A DNA stretch of 13,734 bases from CAVUAF01 sp964460655 (GCA_964460655.1 CAYWSH010000093.1:1-13734); one strand, 5' to 3'; positions 1 to 6,259 are shown, numbered from the stretch's first letter. Numbers and translations: made by a program. Notes: a model not told the origin generated them from the sequence alone.

Positions 1-55
1 AGCTCTTTTCCACGATGTCCAGCGCCGTAGGCGCGTAATGTGATAGCCCGCCGCT
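1..55. repeat. Direct repeat, copy A (55 bp, truncated)
   Basis: Bases 1-55 are identical to 191-245. In this copy the identity stops inside a palindrome that is complete in the second copy (237-256), and unrelated sequence follows. This looks like a broken copy interrupted or recombined at the hairpin loop. No reading frame is supported here. Confidence 0.9.
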
Positions 56-61
56 GGGTGC

Positions 62-88
62 CCCAGACGAGCTTCCTGCTCGTCTGGG
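62..88. repeat. Perfect hairpin, 11-bp stem
   Basis: CCCAGACGAGC (62-72) pairs perfectly with GCTCGTCTGGG (78-88) across a 5-nt loop. A pyrimidine-rich run (TCTTTCTT) follows. It could end transcription entering from the left, but there is no clean T tract, so it is recorded as an intergenic palindrome. Confidence 0.7.
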
Positions 89-102
89 TCTCTTTCTTGC
101 GT

Positions 103-159
103 CCGCTCATCCTGAGCGAGTCCCGAGCGCTGAGGCGCGAGGGCGAGTCGAAGGACCCC
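103..159 (+). repeat. TCATCCTGAG...CGAAGGA palindromic element, long-core type
   Basis: The element begins CCGCTCATCCTGAG and ends GTCGAAGGACCCC. The same two ends, inverted, bound a different core at 12766-12828, and related ends bound the shorter elements around the GIY-YIG gene. The core is GC-rich with several GCGAG/GAGGCG words. No coding potential. Confidence 0.75.
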
Positions 160-190
160 ACGCCTGCCAGGCGCTAACGATGGCTCCGGT

Positions 191-256
191 AGCTCTTTTC
201 CACGATGTCCAGCGCCGTAGGCGCGTAATGTGATAGCCCGCCGCTTTAGCGGCGGG
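191..256. repeat. Direct repeat, copy B, with terminal hairpin
   Basis: This is the second copy of the 55-bp repeat (191-245). It continues into a palindrome with arms CCCGCCGCT (237-245) and AGCGGCGGG (248-256). The complete hairpin suggests this is the intact form and that copy A is truncated. Confidence 0.85.
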
Positions 257-266
257 TCAGCGGAAT

Positions 267-296
267 AGGTGCCCGAGTCCCGTAGGGACGACACCT
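267..296. repeat. Nested palindrome
   Basis: Outer arms AGGTG (267-271) and CACCT (292-296) enclose an inner hairpin GTCCC (277-281)/GGGAC (285-289) with loop GTA. It follows the hairpin at 237-256 directly, so 191-296 may be one composite intergenic element. Confidence 0.65.
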
Positions 297-319
297 AAAC
301 ATTCGCACACCGGAAACCC

Positions 320-396
320 CGCCACCCCAGAAAATCCGCCGCACCGAACAAGCCTGAGGCTGGATTATTCGGTGTGGCGGATTTTCTGGGGTGGCG
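320..396. repeat. Long hairpin with 29-bp arms
   Basis: The 29-nt arms 320-348 and 368-396 are inverted copies. The only non-Watson-Crick position is one G opposite T, which is a G-U wobble in RNA. The 19-nt loop contains a smaller hairpin, AGCCT (351-355)/AGGCT (357-361). The size and near-perfection suggest a recently copied element or a structured RNA. A 62-codon open frame on the minus strand spans the hairpin but looks like a by-product of it. The flank 397-483 shows nothing else I can assign. Confidence 0.85.
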
Positions 397-492
397 CTTA
401 AGCCCGCAGAGCGATGCTGCAACCCACCGTTTCAATGGTCCGCATACTATATCTTTAAGCTTATAATACTGAAAACACCACAACTATAGCGC

Positions 493-521
493 TTGACAGA
501 CGGGCCTTCCTCGCGTATCGT
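493..521 (+). promoter_or_regulatory. Candidate sigma-70 promoter for the 630 gene
   Basis: TTGACA at 493-498 is a perfect -35 box. After a 17-bp spacer, TATCGT at 516-521 matches the -10 consensus at four of six positions. It lies 108 bp before the start codon at 630 and directly upstream of the hairpin at 527-552. This rests on consensus matching only. Confidence 0.5.
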
Positions 522-526
522 TTCGC

Positions 527-552
527 CTTTTCATCGCCACAGCGATGAAAAG
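527..552 (+). promoter_or_regulatory. 5' UTR hairpin, 11-bp stem
   Basis: CTTTTCATCGC (527-537) pairs perfectly with GCGATGAAAAG (542-552) over a 4-nt loop. Its left edge begins about 6 bp past the candidate -10 box, so it would lie at or very near the transcript 5' end. It could stabilise the mRNA or be an operator. Which of these applies cannot be told from sequence. Confidence 0.5.
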
Positions 553-629
553 CGCTAAGTCCTTTGAATAACTGATTTTCCGTTAAACTCCTTTAGATCG
601 CACTGACCACCAGGGAGGGGGAGGGGTAT

Positions 630-1094
630 ATGGCAAACGCAACAAAGTCAATCAAATCAACGAGTATGGCCGCGGCACACGCTGCACCACGCTGCGCTCA
701 CGTCCGTCTGAATGGCCAGCCGTGCGGCTCTCCCGCGCTTCAGGGCGAGTCGCTCTGCCATTTCCACTTCCACTACCGCGACCAGGTCGATCGACCCGGC
801 GGCCCGCAATTCCCGCCACTCGAAGACGGTCTCGCCATCCAGTGCGCCATCAACCGCGTCCTTGAAGGCCTCGATACCGGCCTCATGAACATCAAGATCG
901 CTAACTCCATGCTTTATGCCTTACAGACGGCTGCCTCGAACCTGCACAACCTGCGTCGCGACTTCGACGGCCAAGCCGTCTCGCCGCGTCGTCGCTCGAC
1001 TCAACGGAAGCCCGTCGCGTCGGCTGACGCAGCGGCCCTGCCGGAGGTTTCAGGAACGAACGGCAACGGTCATCCGCTCGTCGCGAAGGCGTAG
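630..1094 (+). CDS. Small Cys/His (zinc-finger-like) protein of unknown function
   Basis: A 154-residue protein whose role I do not recognise. The N-terminal third has C22, C32, C43 and H46 in a C-x9-C-x10-C-x2-H arrangement around 'RLNGQPCGSPAL' and 'LCHFH', which resembles short CxxH zinc-binding modules. Residues 66-112 look helical, and the C-terminal 40 residues are basic and low in complexity, so nucleic-acid binding is possible but unproven. The ATG at 630 follows a purine-rich stretch (AGGGAGGGGGAGGGG, ending 5 nt before it), a strong though unusually long Shine-Dalgarno region. A TTGACA promoter and a UTR hairpin lie upstream. It converges on the VOC gene. I associate this type of protein with Acidobacteriota, from memory. 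Confidence 0.75.
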   Translation: MANATKSIKSTSMAAAHAAPRCAHVRLNGQPCGSPALQGESLCHFHFHYRDQVDRPGGPQFPPLEDGLAIQCAINRVLEGLDTGLMNIKIANSMLYALQTAASNLHNLRRDFDGQAVSPRRRSTQRKPVASADAAALPEVSGTNGNGHPLVAKA

Positions 1095-1111
1095 GCAGTG
1101 CGGTGCTCGTG

Positions 1112-1137
1112 TGGCACAGCCCGCCTCGGCTGTGCCA
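1112..1137. terminator. Hairpin between convergent genes
   Basis: TGGCACAGCC (1112-1121) pairs perfectly with GGCTGTGCCA (1128-1137) over a 6-nt loop. It fills most of the 43-bp gap between the convergent genes ending at 1094 and 1138. A bidirectional terminator role is plausible, but neither strand has a T tract. The AGCC/GGCT core resembles repeat words inside the GH2 gene (11061-11110), so it may be a dispersed repeat. Confidence 0.5.
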
Positions 1138-1605
1138 TCAATAATGCGCGTCGTTGACCTCGATCCAGTATCCATCGGGGTCCTGGAAGTAGATCTGCTT
1201 CACGCCATCGGTCCGTACGTTCGGGGCTTTGCCCGCGGTGCGCAGGCCACGGTAGTCCACGTGCATCTGGTCGAGATGCTGCATGAACGCGGCGAGATCG
1301 GCGACACGGAACGCCAGGTGCACATTGATCTCGTTCTCGCGCGGCGTGGTGGCGCCGCCGATGACGTGGAGTTGTTGCGTAGGGCCGAGGCGGAACCAGA
1401 CGTGGCGGTCGTCCTTGAAGGGGTCGGGCATGCGCTCGAGGCGCATGACCTTCTCGTAGAAGTCGGCGCTTTTCGGGAGATCGCGGACGTAGAGAGCGGA
1501 GTGGTCGATCGCCGGCCGCACTTTATCGTCAGCGGAGGGTTCACCCAGCATCACAGCGGCCAGCAGTAGTACGCACGCGATCATTACGCTGTTCATGCGC
1601 GGCAT
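1138..1605 (-). CDS. Exported VOC (glyoxalase-fold) family protein
   Basis: A single-domain vicinal oxygen chelate protein of 155 residues. Residues 1-25 look like a Sec signal peptide: hydrophobic 'MIACVLLLAAVML', then GEPSA-DD as a likely cleavage site. The mature part has the two beta-alpha-beta-beta-beta half-modules of the fold: 'DHSALYVRDLPKSADFYEKV' at 34-53, 'NVHLAFRVADLAAF' near 94-107, and 'FQDPDGYWIEV' near 140-150. H35, H96 and E149 sit at usual metal-ligand positions; H80 may be the fourth. The substrate is unknown. I chose ATG 1605 because it gives the signal peptide an arginine; ATG 1596 is also possible, and neither has a clear ribosome site. The gene diverges from the aldehyde dehydrogenase across 57 bp. 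The open frame upstream of M1 is only antisense to that gene. Confidence 0.85.
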   Translation of the reverse strand: MPRMNSVMIACVLLLAAVMLGEPSADDKVRPAIDHSALYVRDLPKSADFYEKVMRLERMPDPFKDDRHVWFRLGPTQQLHVIGGATTPRENEINVHLAFRVADLAAFMQHLDQMHVDYRGLRTAGKAPNVRTDGVKQIYFQDPDGYWIEVNDAHY

Positions 1606-1662
1606 GGTACGGCAGCGCGAGAGTAAAATGGAAGGTTCGTCACCGCTCAGGAGACTTTGTTT

Positions 1663-3240
1663 ATGGCCACGGTCCACGCGCCCAGTCCCGCCAAGACGTT
1701 CCGCAACGAGCCCATGGTCGATTTCACCAAGCCGGAGAACGTTCGCCGGATGCGCGACGCTATCGAGCGCGTGCGCGCCGAGTTGGGGCGCGAATACGAC
1801 CTGGTGATCGGCGGCAAGCGCCTGCGCACGGAGAAGAAGATCCGCAGCATCAATCCGGCGCGGCCGTCGGAGCTTGTCGGGCTGCATCAGTGCGCCGGCG
1901 CGTTCGAGGTCCAGCCGGCGATGGACGCGGCGCTCCAGGCCTTTGAGACGTGGAAGCGCACGCCGTGGGAAGAGCGCGCGGCGCTGCTGTTCCGCGTGGC
2001 TGAGCTGCTGCGCCAGCGCAAGTTCGAGCTGTGCGCGTGGATGACGTTCGAGGTCGGCAAGAATTACGCCGAGGCCGACGCGGACCTGGCCGAGACCATC
2101 GACTTCGCCGAGTTCTACGCGCACGAGGCGCTGCGCATGGCCAAAGCCGAGCCGCCGGTACAGCTGCCCGGCGAGCGCGACCGGCTCTCCTACATTCCTC
2201 TCGGCGTGGGCGCGGTCATTCCGCCGTGGAATTTCCCCTGCGCCATCATGGCCGGCATGACGATGGCGGCGATCGTGTGCGGCAACACCGTCATCCTCAA
2301 GCCTTCGACGGAGTCGCCGACCATCGCAGCGCGCTTCTTCGAGCTGTTGCAGGAAGCGGGCATGCCCGATGGCGTGGTGAACTTCTGTCCCGGCGGCGGC
2401 GCCGATTTCGGCCAGAAGGTGGTGGACCATCCCAAGACGCGCTTCATCGCCTTCACCGGCTCGCGTGAGGTCGGGCTGCAGATCCATCAGAGCGCGGCAC
2501 AGGCGAAGCCCGGCCAGATATGGATCAAGCGCACCGTGCTCGAAATGGGCGGCAAGGACGCCATCATCGTTGACGCGGACGCCGATCTCGACGCGGCGGT
2601 CGAAGGCGTCGCGGCTGCCGCTTTTGGCTTCAACGGGCAAAAATGCTCGGCGTGCTCGCGCCTCATCCTCGACGAAAAGGTGTATGACGTGTTCCTCGCG
2701 CGTCTCGTCGAGCGCACCAAGAAGATCGCGGTCGGCGACCCGGAAGAGAATTTCCCCATGGGCCCGGTGGTGAGCGAGAGCGCGATGAAGAAGATCCTGG
2801 AGTACATCGAGGTCGGTAAAGGCGAAGGCCGCTTGCTGACGGGCGGGGGACGTGCGACGGAAGCCGGCGACGGTTTCTTCATCCAGCCGACCATCCTTGC
2901 CGACATCAAGCCGGGTGCGCGGATCGAGCAGGAAGAGATCTTCGGGCCGGTGCTGGCGGTCATCAAGTCACGCGGCTTCGAAGACGCGTTGCGCATCGCC
3001 AACGATACCGAGTTCGGCCTGACCGGCGCGCTCTATTCGGGCTCGCCCGACAAGCTCGAACGTGCGCGCACCGATTTCCACGTCGGCAATCTGTACCTGA
3101 ACCGCAAGTGCACGGGCGCGATCGTGGGCGCGCATCCGTTCGGCGGCTTCAACATGAGCGGGACGGATTCCAAGGCCGGCGGGCCGGACTACCTGTACCT
3201 GTTCACGCAGGCGAAGAGCATCGGCGAGAAAATGATTTAA
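1663..3240 (+). CDS. rocA: Aldehyde dehydrogenase, delta-1-pyrroline-5-carboxylate dehydrogenase (RocA) type
   Basis: A 525-residue NAD(P)-dependent aldehyde dehydrogenase, similar in length to Bacillus RocA. It most likely oxidises L-glutamate gamma-semialdehyde to glutamate in proline/arginine breakdown, in the cytoplasm. The N-terminal 'FTKPENVRRMRDAIERV' and 'YDLVIGGKR' segments and the C-terminal 'CTGAIVGAHPFGGFNMSG' and 'TDSKAGGPDYL' segments are typical of this family rather than of generic ALDHs. Core motifs are intact: PPWNFP (N190), LKPS (K213), FTGSREVG, general base E294 in LEMGGKD, nucleophile C328 in GQKCS, and E425 in EEIFGP. I chose ATG 1663 because AGGAG (1649-1653) lies 9 nt upstream; an in-frame TTG at 1657 is too close. 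No proline dehydrogenase gene is in the window, so the exact substrate is inferred from family resemblance. Confidence 0.9.
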   Translation: MATVHAPSPAKTFRNEPMVDFTKPENVRRMRDAIERVRAELGREYDLVIGGKRLRTEKKIRSINPARPSELVGLHQCAGAFEVQPAMDAALQAFETWKRTPWEERAALLFRVAELLRQRKFELCAWMTFEVGKNYAEADADLAETIDFAEFYAHEALRMAKAEPPVQLPGERDRLSYIPLGVGAVIPPWNFPCAIMAGMTMAAIVCGNTVILKPSTESPTIAARFFELLQEAGMPDGVVNFCPGGGADFGQKVVDHPKTRFIAFTGSREVGLQIHQSAAQAKPGQIWIKRTVLEMGGKDAIIVDADADLDAAVEGVAAAAFGFNGQKCSACSRLILDEKVYDVFLARLVERTKKIAVGDPEENFPMGPVVSESAMKKILEYIEVGKGEGRLLTGGGRATEAGDGFFIQPTILADIKPGARIEQEEIFGPVLAVIKSRGFEDALRIANDTEFGLTGALYSGSPDKLERARTDFHVGNLYLNRKCTGAIVGAHPFGGFNMSGTDSKAGGPDYLYLFTQAKSIGEKMI

Positions 3241-3243
3241 GAC

Positions 3244-3394
3244 GTCATCCTGAGGCCTGCTCTTGGCCGAAGGATCTACGGGTTTGGTTTTTCGATCGTC
3301 ATCCTGAGGCCTGCCTTTGGCCGAAGGATCTACGGGTTTGGTTTTTGACGTGTCATCCTGAGGCCTGCCTTTGGCCGAAGGATCTACGGGTTTT
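3244..3394 (+). repeat. Three tandem 54-nt-period palindromic repeats
   Basis: Near-identical units begin GTCATCCTGAGGCCTGC at 3244, 3298 and 3352, a period of exactly 54 nt (the last is cut short at about 3394). Each unit can fold as ATCCT/AGGAT, a tandem GA/GA internal loop, then GGCC/GGCC around a 7-nt loop, followed by CTACGGGTTT. Units 1 and 2 end in a T-rich run (GGTTTTT). Unit 1 has CTCTT where units 2 and 3 have CCTTT in the loop. The array starts 3 bp after the aldehyde dehydrogenase stop codon and ends at the GIY-YIG start codon. The 54-nt period equals 18 codons and stays open in one frame, but I see no reason to call it translated. Confidence 0.9.
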
Positions 3395-3793
3395 ATGTAC
3401 GTCTATATCCTGACCAACAAGTCGCAGCATCCGTTCTACACCGGTGTTGCAAAGAGTGTCCGGAAGCGCTTGTGGGAGCACAAGAACGGCATCAAGTGCG
3501 AGTACACGTCGCGCTACAGAATGAACGTCCTCGTCTACTGCGAGCACTGGCAATCGCCCAAACGAGCCATCGCACGCGAGAAGCAGATCAAGGGCCTTAC
3601 ACGCGCGAAGAAGATACAGTTGATCGTCAGCATGAATCCCGAGTGGAAGGACTTAAGCGACGGCTGGTACGACGATGTCGTTTGGGAGTTCAGGGAACCC
3701 GTAGATCCTTCGGCCAAAGGCGGGCCTCAGGATGACGGCAGAAAAGCCAAGCCCGTAGGCTCTTCCGCCGGAGCAAGCGCGGCCTCAGGCTAG
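3395..3793 (+). CDS. GIY-YIG nuclease domain protein embedded in repeats
   Basis: A 132-residue single-domain GIY-YIG protein of the small UvrC-N/UPF0213-like kind. Motifs: 'MYVYIL' (GIY position), 'FYTGV' at 14-18 (YIG position), arginines R23 and R25 in 'SVRKRLWEH', metal-binding E62 in 'IAREKQIKG', and the usual end 'NPEWKDLSDGWY' at 81-92. The catalytic set looks complete, so it may cleave DNA; the target is unknown. The ATG at 3395 abuts the third upstream repeat, whose AAGGA (3378-3382) could be a distant ribosome site (12-nt spacing). From about residue 102 on, the protein is encoded by two inverted repeat copies, so the tail (starting VDPSAKGG) is probably read-through sequence rather than a conserved domain. 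An in-frame TTG at 3371 is an alternative start inside the repeat. Confidence 0.82.
   Translation: MYVYILTNKSQHPFYTGVAKSVRKRLWEHKNGIKCEYTSRYRMNVLVYCEHWQSPKRAIAREKQIKGLTRAKKIQLIVSMNPEWKDLSDGWYDDVVWEFREPVDPSAKGGPQDDGRKAKPVGSSAGASAASG
3698..3736 (-). repeat. Inverted copy of the 54-nt repeat unit
   Basis: Read on the minus strand, this is GTCATCCTGAGGCC, a loop differing by one base from the array's (CGCCTTT), then GGCCGAAGGATCTACGGG. It inverts the three upstream units and lies inside the 3' end of the GIY-YIG reading frame, so the nuclease domain is bracketed by inverted copies. Confidence 0.9.
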
Positions 3794-3795
3794 AC
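3752..3795 (-). repeat. Diverged second inverted copy
   Basis: CCCGTAGGCTCTTCCGCC...GGCCTCAGGCTAGAC aligns at both ends with the copy at 3698-3736 (CCCGTAGATCCTTCGGCC...GGCCTCAGGATGAC), but the core differs. The GIY-YIG stop codon TAG (3791-3793) falls inside it. Orientation matches the copy at 3698. Confidence 0.6.
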
Positions 3796-3815
3796 GGACT
3801 AAGTAAGCATCAGGT

Positions 3816-3845
3816 TTGACATTGTTTTCACCGCTGCCGCAGAAT
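3816..3845 (+). promoter_or_regulatory. Candidate promoter for the response regulator/kinase pair
   Basis: TTGACA at 3816-3821, an 18-bp spacer and CAGAAT at 3840-3845 (four of six matches) lie 24 bp before the ATG at 3870. This is consensus matching only; the -10 box is weak. Confidence 0.4.
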
Positions 3846-3869
3846 TAGCGGCCTGAAGGGGATCGAGCG

Positions 3870-4235
3870 ATGGCCAAGATCCTGTGTGTTGACGACGAGC
3901 CCCACGTAGTCACGCTGAAGTGTGCCATCCTCGAAGCGGCCGGGCACAACGTGACCGCGTCCACGTCCGCGAAGGACGCGATCGAAAAGCTGAAGAAGGA
4001 TACCTACGACGCCGTCGTCACCGACTGGCGCCTAGGCGACGCTAATGGCCGCGCCATCGTGCAAGCCGCGAAGTCGCACTCGGCGATGCCGGTGGTCGTG
4101 GTGTCGGGTTACGTCTCCGAGGCTTTCCAGGCCGCCGAGCCGCTGGCCGACCTGTATCTGGAGAAGCCGGTGAACCCGGAAGAACTCGTCACCATCGTGA
4201 ACGAGTTGCTCAAGACCGAGCGTCCTGAGGCCTAA
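3870..4235 (+). CDS. CheY-like single-domain response regulator
   Basis: A 121-residue stand-alone receiver with no output domain. All canonical residues are present: acidic pair D8/D9 in 'CVDDEP', phospho-acceptor D52 in 'VVTDWRLGDANG', switch residue S79 in 'VVVVSGY', and K99 in 'LEKPVNPEEL'. It should accept phosphate and act through protein contacts, either feeding a downstream protein or shuttling phosphate. AAGGGG (3856-3861) lies 8 nt before the ATG. A histidine kinase starts 69 bp after its stop, so the two form a probable cognate pair. A weak terminator-like hairpin overlaps the stop codon, which could lower kinase expression relative to the regulator. Confidence 0.93.
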   Translation: MAKILCVDDEPHVVTLKCAILEAAGHNVTASTSAKDAIEKLKKDTYDAVVTDWRLGDANGRAIVQAAKSHSAMPVVVVSGYVSEAFQAAEPLADLYLEKPVNPEELVTIVNELLKTERPEA

Positions 4236-4246
4236 GGGCTTTTTTT
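4228..4246 (+). terminator. Weak terminator or attenuator hairpin over the stop codon
   Basis: AGGCC (4228-4232) and GGCTT (4237-4241) form a 5-bp stem, including one G-U pair, with loop TAAG holding the TAA stop of the response regulator. Seven T residues run through 4240-4246. The stem is short, so partial termination between regulator and kinase is more likely than full termination. Confidence 0.4.
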
Positions 4247-4304
4247 GGGGCTGCGCGCGGCATCCGCCAACTTGTGCCATACATCCTAGAGGGTGTTCCC
4301 CGAA

Positions 4305-5558
4305 ATGCTCCCGGCAGCCCTGGAGCTACGCCGCAAGCTCGTTAAAGCCGCGCTTGTTGGCAGCCCCAGAGACGCCTTGCGAAGTGACGTCATGTTTGAC
4401 GTGCGCGCCAATCCGCGAAAGAACGCCGAGATCGATCGTGGACTCGAGCTGGCCACGCTGGTGGAAAGCCTGCCCGATGGCGTGCTGATCGTCGACGAGC
4501 ACGGCGTGATCCGCGAGGTGAACAGCGCGGCCAAGCGCCTGCTCGAGTACGAGAGCGAGCCCCTGCGCGGCGCGTCGCTGGCGCAGATCGCGGGACAGCC
4601 CGGCACCTCCGAGTCCGGCCAGACACCGATCGAGGAAATGCTGGTCGTGCGCGCGCTGCAGGGCGAGCACATCAGGGACCAACTGAAGGTGTTCCACAAC
4701 AGCGCCGGCGATGAAGTCGAGGTGCTGCTCTCGGCGAACCCGCTCCAGCGCGGCGACACGATCGTGGGCGCCGTGCTGGTGATGCGCGATGTCACCGAGA
4801 CGCGGCAGTTGCGGCGCAGCCTCGACGAGAGTGAGCGGCATAGCACCGTCGGGCATCTGGCCGCGGGCCTGGCACACGACTTCAACAACGTACTCGACGC
4901 TATCGACAAAGCGGCGGCGCTGCTGGAGATGCAGCCGCTAGTGAGCACTGAGCAGCGGCACGAGTACCTGCAGCTGATCCGCGAAGGGGTGCGCCGCGGC
5001 GCCGAGATCATGCACACGCTGCGGCTGTACCTGCGCGAGGGAGGACCGAAGCCCGCGCCGATGCGGATCGATGAGATGCTGCGCGACACGATCGAGCTGA
5101 CGCGTCCGCTGTGGGAGGGAGCCGGACTGCACCTGCGGACGCACATCGAGCGCGTGCCGCCGGTGCGCGGACGCGCCACCGACTTGCGGCGCGTCTTCGC
5201 CAACCTGCTCATCAACGCCGTGGAAGCGACGCCGGCGGGTGGCGAGATCCGCGTGCGCTGCAACGCGCGCGGGTCTTCGGTCTTCGCGGTCGTGCAGGAC
5301 ACGGGCCGCGGCGTGCCACCGCACATCCAGAAGCAGATCTTCTATCCGTACTTCACGACGAAAGCGTCGGGCACGGGCCTGGGGCTGAGCGGCGCGCTGC
5401 GCATCGTGCACGCCCACGGTGGCGACGTGCGCCTGGAAAGCGCCGAAGGCCACGGCGCGCGCTTCACCGTCGAGTTACCGGCGATGCTGGAGCGCAACCA
5501 CCAGCCGAATCACAACGGCAATGGCAACGGCGCGGGCGAAGTCCCGCGAGCAGCGTGA
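4305..5558 (+). CDS. Soluble PAS-domain histidine kinase (NtrB-like)
   Basis: A 417-residue cytoplasmic sensor kinase with no membrane segment. From about residue 47 to 167 it has a PAS domain ('LVESLPDGVLIVDEHGVI', 'VNSAAKRLLEYESEPLRG', closing in 'VLVMRDVTETRQL'). The dimerisation helix carries phospho-acceptor H191 in 'AAGLAHDFNN'. The ATPase domain shows N300/N304 in 'NLLINAVEAT', D332 in DTGRGVP, and GTGLGL at 356-361. The C-terminal tail (HNGNGNG) is low complexity. I chose ATG 4305, which has AGAGGG 11 nt upstream; an in-frame GTG at 4293 overlaps that site. The signal is unknown; PAS suggests an intracellular cue such as redox state or a small ligand. The receiver encoded immediately upstream is the likely partner. 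It converges on the LuxR-type gene. Confidence 0.92.
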   Translation: MLPAALELRRKLVKAALVGSPRDALRSDVMFDVRANPRKNAEIDRGLELATLVESLPDGVLIVDEHGVIREVNSAAKRLLEYESEPLRGASLAQIAGQPGTSESGQTPIEEMLVVRALQGEHIRDQLKVFHNSAGDEVEVLLSANPLQRGDTIVGAVLVMRDVTETRQLRRSLDESERHSTVGHLAAGLAHDFNNVLDAIDKAAALLEMQPLVSTEQRHEYLQLIREGVRRGAEIMHTLRLYLREGGPKPAPMRIDEMLRDTIELTRPLWEGAGLHLRTHIERVPPVRGRATDLRRVFANLLINAVEATPAGGEIRVRCNARGSSVFAVVQDTGRGVPPHIQKQIFYPYFTTKASGTGLGLSGALRIVHAHGGDVRLESAEGHGARFTVELPAMLERNHQPNHNGNGNGAGEVPRAA

Positions 5559-5590
5559 GGGAAAGTTTCAAGGAGAGTTTCAAGTTTCCA

Positions 5591-5623
5591 GTTTCTAGAA
5601 ACCGGTCAAAATCAGTTTTGGCC
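5591..5623. terminator. Hairpins between convergent genes
   Basis: GTTTCTAGAAAC (5591-5602) is a perfect 12-bp palindrome. Next to it GGTCAAAA (5604-5611) pairs with TTTTGGCC (5616-5623), with one G-U pair, around the loop TCAG. The loop contains the stop codon of the minus-strand LuxR gene. With 53 bp between the convergent genes, a shared terminator is plausible; the A/T-rich arms are the only T tracts. Confidence 0.45.
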
Positions 5624-6259
5624 ACTAGCGACAGCGGCGGCAGCCTCGGCCAGGATGCGGTGGTGGATGGTGAAGAGCGCCAGCTCGAGCCGGTCGGAGA
5701 CGCCGATCTTGTCGTAGATGTTGCGCAAATAATTCTTGATGACCTGCTCGGTGGTGCCGAGCTCGCTGGCGATGTCCTTGTTCTTGTAGCCCTGCACGAT
5801 GAGGGCGACGATCTTGAGTTCTTTCTGGGTAAGGCGGTCGCGGACGCGCGCGCCGACCAGGTCGTTATCGGCGTTCTCCTTCGCGGCGGCCGTCGGCGGC
5901 AGGTAGGTCTCGCCCTTGGCGACTTTGCGGACGCACTGCACGAGCTCCGAGCCGGTCACGCTGCGGAAGACGACGCCGCCGGCGCCGAGCTCGGTGTACT
6001 TGCGACAGTCGTCGCCGTTCTCGGCCACGATGACGGTGCGCGCCTTGGCCTTACTGGCCGCGTCGATGATCTTCTTGGGCTCAGCGTGAAAATCGGAGCT
6101 GAGGAGCAGGACCGCCGGGCGGAACTTGTCTACCGAAGGAAGGAGCTGGTCCTCTACCTGGACCTGCGCGACCACGCGCAGATCATCTTCCACCGCCAGC
6201 ACCTTGGCGGCGCCGGCGCGAAAGATAGCCTGGTTTTCCGCGAGAATGATCTTCAGCAT
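5612..6259 (-). CDS. LuxR/NarL-type regulator with degenerate receiver
   Basis: A 215-residue protein with an N-terminal receiver fold (1-120) and a C-terminal LuxR-type helix-turn-helix (about 142-200: 'LTQKELKIVALIVQGYKNKD', then 'VIKNYLRNIYDKIGVSDR'), so it should bind DNA. The receiver lacks phosphorylation chemistry: the acidic pair reads E8-N9 (AENQ), the phospho-acceptor position in 'PAVLLLSSDF' is S54, the switch residue is probably A79 (VIVAEN), and the usual lysine is R99 (VVFRS). It is therefore probably controlled by something other than a kinase, or is constitutive. It lies 9 bp downstream of the PilZ gene in a likely operon; a weak GAGAG about 6 nt before the ATG overlaps the end of PilZ. 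Neither the kinase nor the CheY-like protein opposite is an obvious partner. Confidence 0.9.
   Translation of the reverse strand: MLKIILAENQAIFRAGAAKVLAVEDDLRVVAQVQVEDQLLPSVDKFRPAVLLLSSDFHAEPKKIIDAASKAKARTVIVAENGDDCRKYTELGAGGVVFRSVTGSELVQCVRKVAKGETYLPPTAAAKENADNDLVGARVRDRLTQKELKIVALIVQGYKNKDIASELGTTEQVIKNYLRNIYDKIGVSDRLELALFTIHHRILAEAAAAVASGQN

Noticed and set aside
295..483. 62-codon minus-strand frame
   Set aside because: Much of it is the two arms of the long hairpin at 320-396; no ribosome site or recognisable domain.
1138..2640. 500-codon open frame on the minus strand covering the VOC gene and much of the aldehyde dehydrogenase gene
   Set aside because: Only residues after the methionine at 1605 match a protein family; the upstream 345 codons are antisense to a well-supported gene, a common artefact in GC-rich DNA.
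3244..3394. CRISPR array
   Set aside because: Units are palindromic, only three occur, and the sequence between conserved parts is a few nearly constant bases rather than 30-40 nt unique spacers; no cas genes are present.
3108..3413. Possible repeat protein with an 18-residue period
   Set aside because: It starts out of frame inside the aldehyde dehydrogenase gene and its periodicity is fully explained by the 54-nt DNA repeat.
3244..3736. Insertion sequence with terminal inverted repeats around a transposase
   Set aside because: The enclosed protein is a GIY-YIG nuclease, not a known transposase, and no target-site duplication is visible; kept as a repeat-associated nuclease hypothesis instead.
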